From: CAVPJC01 sp963705155
Lineage (GTDB): Bacteria > Chloroflexota > Anaerolineae > Anaerolineales > UBA4823
NCBI GenBank assembly: GCA_963705155.1
Contig: CAVPJC010000018.1
Span: 186,001 to 250,000, forward strand
Reading direction: 5' to 3'
Length of the DNA stretch: 64,000 bases
Of this stretch, positions 45,192 through 54,769 are shown piece by piece. The stretch's first letter is position 1. The number at the start of each line of letters is the position of its first letter. The notes below the pieces were generated by a model. The model was not told the origin of the DNA and made no database searches. It was given only the letters and a program-made list of their open reading frames with translations. The position numbers and the translations under genes were made by a program.

Positions 45192-45225
45192 AGGATATCG
45201 CCGGAGGTGGTGAGGCGTCATCACC
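45192..45225 (-). promoter_or_regulatory. Operator and -10 box of the unit B small-protein gene
   Basis: The palindrome GGTGGTGAGGCGTCATCACC (45206-45225; 8-bp arms with one mismatch, GGCG centre) lies, measured from the core shared with C and D, 10 nt from the -10 box TATCCT (45192-45197, minus strand). Beyond it the sequence ATGATGTGATTGATG is shared with unit C. Confidence 0.65.
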
Positions 45226-45409
45226 ACATGATGTGATTGATGTGGTGATTGCTGGTACCGCCTTTGGGAGAAAAAACTGGCCAATGTTTGCAACACACAC
45301 CGGGCTGATATTAGATTTTTCCATACCCTCTCTACCGTTATAAAAAGAAGTATTTTTCGTGCTATCGAAATTGCCACGCAATATTTACCTGTCTTTATGC
45401 AATATATAC

Positions 45410-45438
45410 TTGACATTTTGACACATATATGCTACAAT
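45410..45438 (+). promoter_or_regulatory. Sigma-70-type promoter of the XRE gene
   Basis: TTGACA, 17-nt spacer, TACAAT, ending 29 bp before the XRE ATG. Near-consensus. The roughly 300-bp gap 45164-45467 otherwise holds the divergent small-protein operator and nothing more that I can see. Confidence 0.8.
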
Positions 45439-45467
45439 AAGCAAAACAGATACCTGGAGACTGCGGG

Positions 45468-45683
45468 ATGGAAGAAATCGAAATCGAGAATCGAGTTAAA
45501 CTGGCGCGTGTTGAAAAGGATCTAACCCAGGAACAGCTCGCCGAGATGGTGGGGGTGACCCGCCAGACAATTGGGCTGATCGAGGCAGGGAAGTACAATC
45601 CCACCCTCAAGCTGTGTCTGTCACTGGCGAAAGTCACCGGCAAGCGGCTGGATGATCTATTTTGGATCAAAGGAGAACGTTAG
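45468..45683 (+). CDS. XRE-family helix-turn-helix regulator
   Basis: 71 aa, only a Cro/C1 helix-turn-helix: NRVKLARVEKDLTQEQLAEM, VGVTRQTIGLIEAGKYNPTL, KLCLSLAKVTGKRLDDLFWI. This compact YozG/PH0796-type regulator is usually co-transcribed with a small membrane protein, as here (1-bp gap). Ribosome site GGAGACTGCGGG; strong promoter upstream. Probably autoregulatory. Confidence 0.92.
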   Translation: MEEIEIENRVKLARVEKDLTQEQLAEMVGVTRQTIGLIEAGKYNPTLKLCLSLAKVTGKRLDDLFWIKGER

Positions 45684-45684
45684 G

Positions 45685-46110
45685 ATGAAAACACACATGA
45701 TTGACGAACGGATCGAGCGAATGAATGGACAAGTCTCATTCCTTTTCTTGCTGCTTACTCAAATCGGATTGGGCGGGATCCTCTTCTACAAGCGCTATAT
45801 TCAGGGCCTCCCTACCAACGAGACCATTACGATTGCATGGCTACTTGGACTCTCGATCGGCGGGTATTGGACGCTCCGGCTCTATCTGAGTGGGATCCTG
45901 CCATTGGTGTCGTTCAGGAATTTGCTGATGATCTACCTGATCGCGGTTGCGCTCATTACGGTCCCCACGTACTTGATCCACGGCCTGCCCGAGCCAGAGC
46001 GGTGGTACGAGGTTCTTTATCCGTTCATCGGCGTGGCTGTCGTATTAGGACTTTATTTTCTAGTGTCGTATTTCGGCAAGCGGCGGCTGGAGAAATATCT
46101 TTCATTGTAA
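45685..46110 (+). CDS. Four-helix membrane protein partner of the XRE regulator
   Basis: 141 aa. MKTHMIDERIERMNGQVSFL, helix LFLLLTQIGLGGILFYKRYI, TITIAWLLGLSIGGYWTLRL, LLMIYLIAVALITVPTYLIH, VAVVLGLYFLVSYFGKRRLE. It resembles the DUF6773-like membrane partners of XRE regulators, but the assignment is uncertain. The ribosome site AAAGGAG overlaps the XRE gene end. Confidence 0.7.
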   Translation: MKTHMIDERIERMNGQVSFLFLLLTQIGLGGILFYKRYIQGLPTNETITIAWLLGLSIGGYWTLRLYLSGILPLVSFRNLLMIYLIAVALITVPTYLIHGLPEPERWYEVLYPFIGVAVVLGLYFLVSYFGKRRLEKYLSL

Positions 46111-46171
46111 AATCGGCTCTAAACCGCATGAAGAATTTATTCATCGTTCCATTTTGAAACGGAATCCAGAT

Positions 46172-46909
46172 ATGCAGCAATTCTCCTCTGCTCAAAACAA
46201 CCCGGGTGTACTCCCGCTGCGGAAAAGGATCGGACTACAGGCGATTCTGCGCTTTGTGCTGTTCCTTCTGATCATGCCCCTGCTACTGTTTGGCTTTAGT
46301 GGTCAGTTGAATTGGCCGATGGCCTGGGCCTATGTGGTGATCTATATTGGCTCCGCTCTGGCCAGCCGCCTAATCCTGATGGTCAAGTTCCCGGATTTAT
46401 TATCCGAACGGGCTCAGTTCCTGAAAGCAGAAGGCATCAAATCCTGGGATACACGTCTCGTCCCGCTGATCGCCTTATTCGGGCCATTAGCTGTTCTGCT
46501 GGTTGCTGCTCTAGACCAGCGCTTTTCCTGGTCGCCCCCCTTATCTCCTTGGGTAGAAGGAGCCGGTCTGGTGGTCTTCTTATTGGGAACCCTTCTGGGC
46601 ATTTGGGCGATCATCGTAAACCGGTTCTTCTCGTCCGTGGTGCGCATCCAGGGAGAACGCGGGCACCAGGTGGTCACCGGCGGACCATATCGCTATATCC
46701 GCCACCCAGCCTATGCAGGAAACCTTTTCTCCATCCTGGCCACGGCGCTTATGCTGGGTTCGTTATGGAGTATGATCCCAGCTATCCTGGTAGTGATTGG
46801 TGTAATCATGCGAACGTATCTGGAAGACCGCGATCTCTGCCGGGAGTTGGAAGGATATGAAGCCTACGCCCAACAGACACGCAACCGTTTGATTCCAGGA
46901 ATTTGGTAG
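46172..46909 (+). CDS. ICMT-family methyltransferase-like membrane protein
   Basis: 245 aa. Helices at IMPLLLFGFSGQLNWPMAWA, LVPLIALFGPLAVLLVAALD and LVVFLLGTLLGIWAIIVNRF. SAM-site pattern VRIQGERGHQVVTGGPYRYI, RHPAYAGNLFSILATALMLG, then LEDRDLCRELEGYEAYAQQT. The motif RHPAYAG is diagnostic. A TTG start 6 codons upstream is also possible. It completes a plus-strand trio inserted within unit B; the only other ICMT-like gene is at 39235. Confidence 0.87.
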   Translation: MQQFSSAQNNPGVLPLRKRIGLQAILRFVLFLLIMPLLLFGFSGQLNWPMAWAYVVIYIGSALASRLILMVKFPDLLSERAQFLKAEGIKSWDTRLVPLIALFGPLAVLLVAALDQRFSWSPPLSPWVEGAGLVVFLLGTLLGIWAIIVNRFFSSVVRIQGERGHQVVTGGPYRYIRHPAYAGNLFSILATALMLGSLWSMIPAILVVIGVIMRTYLEDRDLCRELEGYEAYAQQTRNRLIPGIW

Positions 46910-46949
46910 CGGAAAGGGAATTCAAAACTGCTCGATGAGATAGAGTTAT

Positions 46950-49762
46950 CTATATCAAACCGAGTTCTTTGGCGCGGCGGATGGCCGCCCGGCGGTTGTT
47001 GACCCCCAGTTTGTGGAAAATGTTTTTGGTGTGGGTGCGCAAGGTGTTGAGCGACACAATCAGTTGTCCGGCGATTTCCGGGCCGCTCAATTCGCTGCGC
47101 AGCAGTTTGAGCACTTCCAGCTCACGCTCGCTTAAAGGTTCGACCAGCATGTTTTTGGTTGGTCGAACCTCAGGCTCGATCGTGTCTGATTTTTGATGGA
47201 TGATGGCTGATTTTGACGCAGCCGCCGTTTGTGCAAAGGCAGCCAGGAGTTTGTCCGCATAACCGCTCAGCGGATGGTCTCGATGGCGCGATTGTTTTTC
47301 AATCAACAATCGCATCGCTTCGCCTTCATCCACAAAGATGCGAACATAGCCTTCCGGCTCGGCCAGAGCCAGGGCGCGTTCCAGCGCTGCTAGGGCTTGG
47401 GGTAGGTTATCTTGGGCCTGGAAGGCGAGGGCTTGCAGCAGCAGGACTTGGATAGCGCTGCCCAGCCGGCCGCCTGTTTCTGCCGCTTGCAGGAGACGCC
47501 CCAGCAGACGGGTAGCCCCGTCGAGGGAACCAGCCCGCCGATCGCTTTTAGCGGCGGCGATGAGCACCCGAGCCAGCGTGATGTGCCCGAACTCGCGCGT
47601 GAAGCGGAGGTCATCCTCCACCGATAGCCCTTGCTCACGCGCCCACCTCAGGGCTTCGGCCAGCCTGCCCTGCTTGAGCCAGACCTGCGCCTTCAAAGCC
47701 GCGACGGGACGCACATCGGGCAGGGGGACCCGAATAGTCACGCGCTCCGCCTCATCTAGCAGAGCGAGCGCCTCATCGAGGTCTCCCTGCGCCTCTTTCA
47801 GGCGTGCCCGGGAAACGCGCAGGCGATGCGGCCAATCCGTCGTCGCGGTCTGTTCGCCCAGCTTCTGGCTGGTCAGCAAGTATTGCGCGGCAGCTTCCAG
47901 GTCACCCCATTCAACGGAAAGCTCACTGAGGCCGCGATACAAGTCTGCTATTCCCATAGGCATGGGTTCGCCCTGGCCGGTCGCGAGGCGTAAGGTTTCT
48001 TGATAGACGCTTTCCGCCGCATGCAGGCGGCCCAGCGCCACCCTGATGTCGGCCAGGAGAAATGTAATGCCGATCAGGGTCAGGATGTCGCCGGTTTTCC
48101 GCAGGTTCGAATGGAAATCGGCCAGGGATCGCTCGGCGGCCTCCAGGTCTCCGCTGGCATACTGGGCAAGCCCCAGGAGCGAGGTGGCCTCGTTGTGCCT
48201 GGTCTGGTCATCATCGGGGGTGAGTTCGAGCCCTTGCTGGGCATACGCTATGGTGCCGGGGATATCGCCAAGCGCCAGGGAGCGATAGGCGCGGGCGGTG
48301 GCGATCGAAGCTGGCAGCGAGCGAAATTGTTCTATATCCACGACGATCATCTGATCCGCCGGCATGTCCAGCAACTGCTCGGCGTCTTGCAAACGGGCCT
48401 CGCTGGCTTCCAACTCGCCGGTATCCAGTAACGCCCAGGCATAACCCACGCTGAGCACCGGCCGGAGGCGGAGCAACACGTCTGGCAGCGCTTTGACCCA
48501 GCCAAGCCATGTGGAGGAGTGGGAACTGAGATCCATTGCTGACCAGGCCAATTCGATCAACCCCGCGGCGTGCTCAAAGTCCTCGGCGGCCAGGGCATGG
48601 CGGATGGCATCGGAAGGGTATCCGTTGTGTTCAAACCACGCGCTTGCCCGCTGATGCAGGCTGGATACCTGCTCAGGCTGCGCCTCCATCAGGCGCGCCT
48701 GCAGCACATCGGCGAACAGATGATGATAGCGATACCACTGGCGCTGGTCGTCAAGCGGGATCACAAACAGATTGCCGCGCTCCAGGGTTTCCAACATTCC
48801 CCTGCCGCCATTTTGTGCGGTCACGGCGTCACACAGGGAACCATTCAAGCGGTCAAGAATGGCGGTTTGCAGCAAGAAACTGCGCACACGCTCGGGCTGG
48901 CGTTCGAGAACTTCCCCGGCCAGATAATCGAGCACAAAGCGGTGACTGCCGGTAAAGGCCTGGATAAAACCGGCGGTGTCTTCCCTGCCCTGCATGGAAA
49001 GCGGCGATCGAAGCGCGATCGCGGCCAGTTGCAGCCCGGCGATCCAGCCCTCGGTGCGGGTTTCGAGCGCGGCGATATCCGCCTCTCTCAGTTTCAACCC
49101 CATCATCCGGTTGAGAAAGTCGGCGGCCTCGGCGGGGGTGAAGCGCAGGTCGGCGGCACGCAGTTCGGTCAGTTGGCCGCGGGCGCGCAGGCGGGCCAGA
49201 GGTAAGGGCGGGTCTTCACGGGTGGCGATGACCAGGTGCATCTGTCGCGGCAGGTGCTCGACCAGAAAGCCAAGGGCCTGATCCACCGGATTGGAATCAA
49301 TCACATGGTAATCATCCAGCACCACGATGAAGCTCTCTGGAATGGTGGCGATGTCGTTGAGCAGGGTTGTCAAAATCAACTCGAGGAGGGCGGCTGAGGG
49401 GACTGGAGCATAGCCAACGCCCCTGCTCCAATATTTGCCCCGCCAATTCTTGGCGGCAGCGTCTGCAATGCAGCGATGAGGTAAGTCAGGAAGCGTGTGG
49501 GATCATCGTCTCCTTCATCCAGCGACAACCACGCGACCCTCACCCCTGGCCCCTCTCCCACAGGGAGAGGGGAAGGGGTGAGGGTCGCGATCCATTCGCT
49601 GACCAGGGTGGTTTTGCCAAACCCGGCGGAGGCTGAGATGAGGGCCAGTTGACGGCCTGACGCCAGGCCCTCATTCAACCGCTCCACCAGGCGCGGGCGT
49701 GGGACAATTGCCGGCCGGGGTGGGGGGATATACAGTTTTGTGGCCAGAATGGTCGCAGGCAT
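46950..49762 (-). pseudogene. MalT-like LuxR-family regulator, unit B (one frame break)
   Basis: About 937 codons. MPATILATKLYIPPPRPAIV; Walker A SASAGFGKTTLVSEW; palindromic insert read LTPSPLPVGEGPGVR directly before AWLSLDEGDDDPTRF; frame break near 49378 (after LQSPQPPSS); Walker B FIVVLDDYHVI; TRTEGWIAGLQLAAIALRSP; FVIPLDDQRQWYRYHHLFAD. A long TPR-like middle follows (about 450 aa; YRGLSELSVEWGDLEAAAQY). Helix-turn-helix PLSERELEVLKLLRSELSGP, EIAGQLIVSLNTLRTHTKNI. A single missing base would restore the frame. The promoter suggests leaderless initiation. Confidence 0.87.
49533..49588. repeat. Palindromic element in the ATPase domain of the unit B regulator
   Basis: 56-bp inverted repeat: outer arms GCGACCCTCACCCC and GGGGTGAGGGTCGC, inner arms CCTCTCCC and GGGAGAGG around ACA. 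It is in frame and replaces about five codons found in the unit A regulator. The central part is in the reverse orientation compared with the elements at the same site in units C and D. Confidence 0.8.
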
Positions 49763-49768
49763 AGATCA

Positions 49769-49797
49769 ATTATAATGCCGCAGCCTCCATATTTCAG
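49769..49797 (-). promoter_or_regulatory. Promoter of the unit B regulator (leaderless type)
   Basis: Minus strand: CTGAAA, 17 nt, TATAAT, TGATCT, ATG. The -10 box ends 6 nt before the start codon and no ribosome site is present. Identical TATAATTGATCTATG occurs in units C and D. Confidence 0.6.
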
Positions 49798-49798
49798 T

Positions 49799-50779
49799 TT
49801 ATGATGCCACCGTGATGACAACACTGCCCCTTTTGCGCCCCGTATCCGCATAGCGGTGCGCCTCGGCAGTCTGCTCCAGCGGATAGCGCCGGTCAATGAC
49901 CGGTTTCAGTTTGCCTGCCTCAAGCAGCTCACGTAAAAAGACCAGATCTTCTGCACGGTTGGGCGCCATCGCGGCGATCACCTTCTTGCCGCCGGTAATC
50001 CCAGTCCAGGCCATTTGAGCAAATGATTCCAAACCACCTGCCCCGGCCAGATACAGCCCGTTTGGTTTGAGCGAGCCTTTATCGCGGGCAAACGATGACT
50101 TGCCCGGGACCATATCAAAAATTACATCATACGCCTGGCCGTTCCGGGTGAAATCTTCCTTCGTGTAATCGATGACATGGTCTGCCCCAAGTGACCGCAC
50201 CATCTCCAGGTTCCTCGTGCTGCACACGCCGGTAACTTCAGCCCCATAGTATTTGGCGAGCTGGACAGCATAGACGCCGGTACAACCCGAAGCGCCAATG
50301 ATGAGAACCTTTTGCCCGGGCTGAAGTTTGGCGATATCTCTCAAAAAATAGAGCGCGGCGGTTGCGCCAAATGGGATGGAAACAGCTTCTGCGAAGGTCA
50401 AATTGGCTGGTTTCATGACCAGGCTGGCGTCTTCAGCCATGCAGGTATATTCGGTATAGGCGCCATATTTTTCACTGATGCCAAAGACCTGATCGCCCTT
50501 CTTGAACAGCCTGACATCCTTGCCAACCTCAATAATTTCACCTGACAACTCCACACCGAGGATGGGCTGCCTGGGTTGCCGAAGGCCGAACATCAAGCGC
50601 GCCAGGAAAGCAAAACCAGGCGGGACAAAGGTAAAACCGCGTGCGTTGCAGTCCCCGGCAGTGACAGAGGTGGCATGCACTTTGATCAGCACTTCATTGT
50701 CCTTTGGGGATGGCTTTTCAATTTCTTGCAGATGCAGGACATCGGCAGGGCCGTACTGTGTGTAGACAATCGCTTTCAT
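49799..50779 (-). CDS. NAD(P)-dependent medium-chain dehydrogenase, unit C
   Basis: 326 aa from MKAIVYTQYGPADVLHLQEI (ribosome site GGAGGATCCC). Cofactor motif GQKVLIIGASGCTGVYAVQL; YDVIFDMVPGKSSFARDKGS; closing RRYPLEQTAEAHRYADTGRK, RGSVVITVAS. Zinc-less like the other copies. It ends only 36 bp before the start of the unit B regulator, so the unit B promoter overlaps its 3' end. The same adjacency is preserved as a remnant upstream of unit D. Confidence 0.92.
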   Translation of the reverse strand: MKAIVYTQYGPADVLHLQEIEKPSPKDNEVLIKVHATSVTAGDCNARGFTFVPPGFAFLARLMFGLRQPRQPILGVELSGEIIEVGKDVRLFKKGDQVFGISEKYGAYTEYTCMAEDASLVMKPANLTFAEAVSIPFGATAALYFLRDIAKLQPGQKVLIIGASGCTGVYAVQLAKYYGAEVTGVCSTRNLEMVRSLGADHVIDYTKEDFTRNGQAYDVIFDMVPGKSSFARDKGSLKPNGLYLAGAGGLESFAQMAWTGITGGKKVIAAMAPNRAEDLVFLRELLEAGKLKPVIDRRYPLEQTAEAHRYADTGRKRGSVVITVAS

Positions 50780-50793
50780 GGGATCCTCCAAAT

Positions 50794-51233
50794 TCATTTT
50801 GCAAGAGCGGATTGGTATACGGGTTGGCCTTCAGGGTTACGCCACATCCAGGCATACCAGGTAATGAACAAGGTGCAAACAATTTCTATGCTTGCAAAAA
50901 ATACATAAAAAAGTGCCGGTGTTTCGCCGAACAATCGAACCGAGGCAACAAACGCTGTATGGAATATGCCTGCAATGATGTTTGCCCAGCGATTTGCACC
51001 ATATTTCAAGACCCTGGATAGGAGAACCATAGCGATTGCAGTCTCCATCAGTATTGCGAATCCCAACACAGCACCTTGTGGTACTGCCAAGGTTTCCTTT
51101 TGCGCCGCGTATCCTGAAAATATAATGTAAAAACATCCGCTGTAAAGATAGTTGTAGCATTGCGAATATCCATAGTGTGGAAAGTAACTACCTTCCTATC
51201 TTTCATTTCGGTTTCCTTTATGGTTGTATTCAT
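50794..51233 (-). pseudogene. DUF6326-like membrane protein, frameshifted
   Basis: Start MNTTIKETEMKDRKVVTF at 51233 with ribosome site GGAGATAAAAA. The family-like opening is then spread over three frames (TLWIFAML-, -YLYADVFTLYF, -SGYAAQKETLAVPQGAVLG), with at least two indels between 51080 and 51180. From about 51090 on, one frame is intact: AILMETAIAMVLLSRVLKYG, ANRWANIIAGIFHTAFVASV, FYVFFASIEIVCTLFITWYA. ANRWANIIAG and FFASIEI match what I recall of DUF6326. Four helices. Located between the unit C small protein and dehydrogenase. Confidence 0.65.
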
Positions 51234-51380
51234 TTTTTATCTCCTTTTTTTGAACGATATGGATGTATTTGATTGAATCGGACTTGATTAAAATTGTGGC
51301 CGCCACCTGGTTACCTGGGGTTGAAATGGGCTGGAATTGTTATCAAAGGCAAACCTCCTTTCCAAGCAGCTACTATCCAT

Positions 51381-51680
51381 TTACGATTTGACGTCTGACT
51401 GATCCGCCTGGCCTGTCCCGAATGTAGTCGAGGGGTCGGGTTTTACAGGGTTGACCGAGACCAACGGCAATCCTAAATCCCGCACTTTTTTAAGCAAGCT
51501 ATACAACGCGGCCTGGTCAGTCACCGGGCCGGTTAGGAGCGTATCGCCATCCTCTTCCGGCGTGATTGTCAGGCCATCAAACCAGTCGGCCCACCGGGCA
51601 TCCAGGTGTTCCTTGAGGCGGATTTCGTAGTACAGAGGCTGGTTGTGTTTTTCTTCGAAGGTTTGGTTGTCACTCATCAT
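51381..51680 (-). CDS. Small conserved protein of unknown function, unit C copy
   Basis: About 99 aa from MMSDNQTFEE. LYYEIRLKEHLDARWADWFD, GLTITPEEDGDTLLTGPVTD, QAALYSLLKKVRDLGLPLVS, VNPVKP, with a longer C-terminal tail (DPSTTFGTGQADQSDVKS) than the paralogues. H-G in the common HGLL is Y-S here. The start is uncertain: the frame is open further up and the ribosome site AAAGGAAAAA is about 15 nt away. 51234-51380 between this gene and the next shows nothing else. Confidence 0.78.
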   Translation of the reverse strand: MMSDNQTFEEKHNQPLYYEIRLKEHLDARWADWFDGLTITPEEDGDTLLTGPVTDQAALYSLLKKVRDLGLPLVSVNPVKPDPSTTFGTGQADQSDVKS

Positions 51681-51719
51681 GGGCTTCGCGTTTTTCCTTT
51701 CTATTGTTGATCTGCCCAA

Positions 51720-51751
51720 AGGATACCGCCCCATTTGATGAGGCGTCATCA
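51720..51751 (-). promoter_or_regulatory. Operator and -10 box of the unit C small-protein gene
   Basis: The palindrome TGATGAGGCGTCATCA (51736-51751) is 10 nt from the -10 box TATCCT (51720-51725, minus strand). Further upstream are two direct repeats of TGTGATTG (GATGTGATTGATATTGTGAT). It is almost the same as in unit B. Confidence 0.65.
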
Positions 51752-51785
51752 CCAAATGATGTGATTGATATTGTGATTGTTATGG

Positions 51786-51830
51786 AAAAACAAAAATCCC
51801 CGGCAGATGGTTATAGAACACCTGTCGGGG
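51786..51830 (-). terminator. Terminator of the unit C regulator gene
   Basis: Minus-strand hairpin CCCCGACAGGTG / CATCTGCCGGGG (one mismatch, one G-U) followed by ATTTTTGTTTTT. It begins about 25 bp past the regulator stop. It separates the regulator transcript from the small-protein operon, which has its own promoter directly downstream. Confidence 0.8.
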
Positions 51831-53694
51831 TCGACGCTGGGGTTTGGAAGGCACCTAGAACAAGTCGAGTTCCTCGGCCCGGCGGACAGCCGCGCGCCGA
51901 TTATTGACCCCCAGCTTGCTGAAAATGTTTTTGGTGTGCGTGCGAAAGGTATTTGGCGAGATGACCAATCGGTCGGCAATTTCCGGGCCGCTCAGTTCGG
52001 TGCGAAGCAGCTTGAGCACTTCCAACTCGCGTTCACTCAATGGCTCAATCAGGTCCACTTTTTGGGGATGAGCCACAGGGTGTATCTCTTCTGTGCGCCC
52101 GAAGCCAGAGAGGAGCCTTTCCACATAAACGAGCAGCGGATGGCTCTGGCCGCTCGATTGCTTCTTCATCCGTGCGCGAAAATCCAGCAGAAGCAAATGC
52201 ATCGGCTCGCCTTCATCCACAAATAGGCGGAAATAGCCCTCCGGCTCGGCCAGGGTCAGGGCGCGCTCCAGTGACGCCAGAGCCAGGGGTAGGTTCCCTT
52301 GCATCTGGTGGGCGAGCGCCTGCACCACCAGGATTTCAATGACACTGCCGGTCCTATTTTGTGCTTCGGCTGCCTTTAACAGGCGCTCCAGCAATCCGGT
52401 TGCCTGCAGGAAAGAGCGCCGATCCTGGCGGCTCTGAACTTCGGCCATCAGCAATCGGGCCAGGATCAGATGCTCGAACTCGCCCACGTAGCTGATCTCA
52501 TCGTCAGTCGACAGCCCGCGCGCATGCGCCCAATCCCGGGCCAGGGCCAACCGGCCTTGCTTGAGATACACATTCGCCTTCAAGGCTTGGATGGGACGGG
52601 CATCCGGTATGGGAGTCTTAACATACGCGCCTCTGGCTTCATCCAACAGACCCAGCGCAGCCTCCAGATCTCCCCCGGACTCCTTGAGCCGGGCCAGAGC
52701 AACGTGCCAGCGGTATCGCCAGTCGACCAGCGTGGTCTGCTCACCCAGCTCCCGGGCTTTTTGCAGGTGCTCCGCAGCGGCTGCATCCTCTCCCTTCTCA
52801 TGAGCCAGCATCGCCAACCCTAAATAATGGTGGGCGGTGATGTGCTGCGCATCCTTTCCATGTGTTGATGCAAGCTGTAAGGCCTGCTGGTAGGTTTTTT
52901 CTGCTTCGCGAAGACGCCCTAACACGATCAGGATATCGGCCAGGGCAAAGGCGCTGGCAACGACAAAAACGAAGTTGCTCGCCTGCTGCATACTATTCAT
53001 CCAATCACCCAGGGCAGAGCGGGCGGACTCCAGGTCTCCGCGTGTCCAGTGGGTGACCTCCAGCGTGATCGTAGCCTGGGCGCGCCTGAACAGGTCGTCT
53101 TCAGGGATGAGCTGGAGCGCCAGTTCGGCATATTTCACCGTGGCGGAAAGATTGCCCTGAACCTGGGCGTTGTAGGCGTGCGTCATGGCAATCATCGCTG
53201 GCAGGGGCTTTAGCTGCGCTTTATCCACCACAACCATCCCGTCCGATGGACCATTCAGACACCGTTCGGCATCCTGCAGCCGGGACTCGCTGGCCTCCGG
53301 CTCGCCAGCATCCGTGAACGCGATGGCCATCTGGGTGCTGAGCACCGGCCGGAGGCGGATCTCGTCTTCCGGGAGTTTCTTGACCCAGCCCAACCACGCG
53401 GCAGTCTGAAAAGTGGCGTCCATCCCCTGCCAGGCCGACTCAGCCAGCCCCGCTGCCCGCCCAAAATCCCCGGCGGCGATATGCATGGTGAAAAGCTTCG
53501 GTCTCATCCCCGTTCTTTTCATACCACTGGCTGGCGCGGAGATGGTATTCTGCTGTTTCTCCGGGTGAAAGCCTTTGTCCCAATCGCTGGCGCAGGAAAT
53601 CCCCAAAGAGATGGTGATAGCGATACCAGCGCCGCTCGTTATCCAGGGGGACAATAAACAGGTTGGCGTGCTCGAGATACTCCAGGATCGATTG

Positions 53695-53770
53695 AGAATC
53701 GAGTGTCGAGATTAGAGATTCGGGGGAAGCTCGCTTACCACTCTCGATTTTCCATTCTCTATTCTCGAGT
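53695..53770. repeat. A/T-rich repeat-like insert in the unit C regulator
   Basis: About 54-75 bp made of variations on TCTCGATT, ATTCTC and GAGAAT (for example CTCTCGATTTTCCATTCTCT), in frame. It occupies the same protein position as the palindrome insert 5776-5804 of unit 0. Such CTATTCTCGAATCTC-like runs are dispersed repeats in related genomes (from memory). Absent in units A, B and D. Confidence 0.5.
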
Positions 53771-54500
53771 ATCGCATCGCAAAGCGGTCCGCACAGGCGG
53801 TTGAGGATGGATGTGCGCAGCAGGAAAGCCTGGACGCTTTCGGACTGCTGCTGCAAGACTTCTTCAAGCAGATAATCCAGCACGAAATGGTGGCTGCCGG
53901 TGAAAGCCTGGATAAAACTGGCGGTGTCTTGATGCCCCTGCATGGAGAGCGGTGATCGAAGTGCGATTGCGGCCAATTGCAGGCCGGCAATCCAGCCTTC
54001 AGTACGGGTTTCGAGTGCGGTGATGTCTTCCTCGGAGAGGTTCAGGCCCATCATCAGGTTGAGAAACTCGGCGGCTTCGGCAGGAGTAAAACGCAAGTCG
54101 GCGAGGCGCAGCTCGGTCAATTGGCCCCGGGCGCGCAGCCGGGCCAGGGGCAGATGTGGATCCTCACGCGTGGCAATGACCAGGTGTATCTGCTGCGGCA
54201 GGTGCTCGAGCAGAAAGGCGACGGAGCTGTCGACGGACGTCGAGGCGTTAACCGGTTTGGTATCAATCAGGTGGTAATCATCAAGAACCAGGATGATATG
54301 ATCCGGTATGGCGGCAATTTCATTGACCAGGGCGGTAAGAATCGATTCGATGGACGGCGGCTGAGGGGATTGGAGCATATCCAACGCACCTGCTCCAATA
54401 TAATCACCGCCGGTTTTTGGCGGCAGCGTCTGCAGCGCAGCGATGAGGTAAATCAGAAAGCGTGTGGGGTCGTTATCCCCTTCGTCCAGCGATAGCCAGG

Positions 54501-54555
54501 CGGCCTTCACCCCTTCCCTTCTCCCTGTGGGAGAGGGGCCAGGGGTGAGGGCCGC
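54501..54555. repeat. Palindromic element in the ATPase domain of the unit C regulator
   Basis: Same site as 49533-49588 and 63344-63396. Outer arms CGGCCTTCACCCC / GGGGTGAGGGCCG (one mismatch), inner arms TTCTCCC / GGGAGAG around TGT. In frame, translated LTPGPSPTGRREGVK on the gene strand. Orientation as in unit D. Confidence 0.8.
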
Positions 54556-54729
54556 GATCCATTCGCTGACCAGCGTGGTCTTGCCAAAGCCAGCGGGGGC
54601 AGAGATGAGGGTCAGCTTGCGCTGTATGCCCTCATTCAGTTGCTCGACCAGGCGCGGGCGGAAGACAATTTTAGCCCGGGGTGGTGGGACATAAAGTTTG
54701 GTGGCCAAAATGGGTGCGGACATAGATCA

Positions 54730-54735
54730 ATTATA
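54730..54735 (-). promoter_or_regulatory. -10 box of the unit C regulator, 6 nt before ATG
   Basis: TATAATTGATCTATG, identical to units B and D. The expected -35 position is G-rich and poor here. Confidence 0.55.
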
Positions 54736-54769
54736 TAACACCCCCCCAATTCCCTGCATTTAAACCGTT

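Larger units (their letters stand above)
51855..54723 (-). pseudogene. MalT-like LuxR-family regulator, unit C (one frame break)
   Basis: About 950 codons. MSAPILATKLYVPPPRAKIV; Walker A SAPAGFGKTTLVSEW; palindromic insert LTPGPSPTGRREGVK; AWLSLDEGDNDPTRF; Walker B IILVLDDYHLI; TRTEGWIAGLQLAAIALRSP; a second insert of about 18 codons (ENREWKIESGKRASPESLIS) before SILEYLEHANLFIVPLDNER; frame break near 53485 after DETEAFHHA. AAGDFGRAAGLAESAWQGMD then continues. TPR-like middle; helix-turn-helix PLSERELEVLKLLRTELSGP, EIADRLVISPNTFRTHTKNI. TFRT replaces the usual T-V/L-R/K in the recognition helix. Confidence 0.87.
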
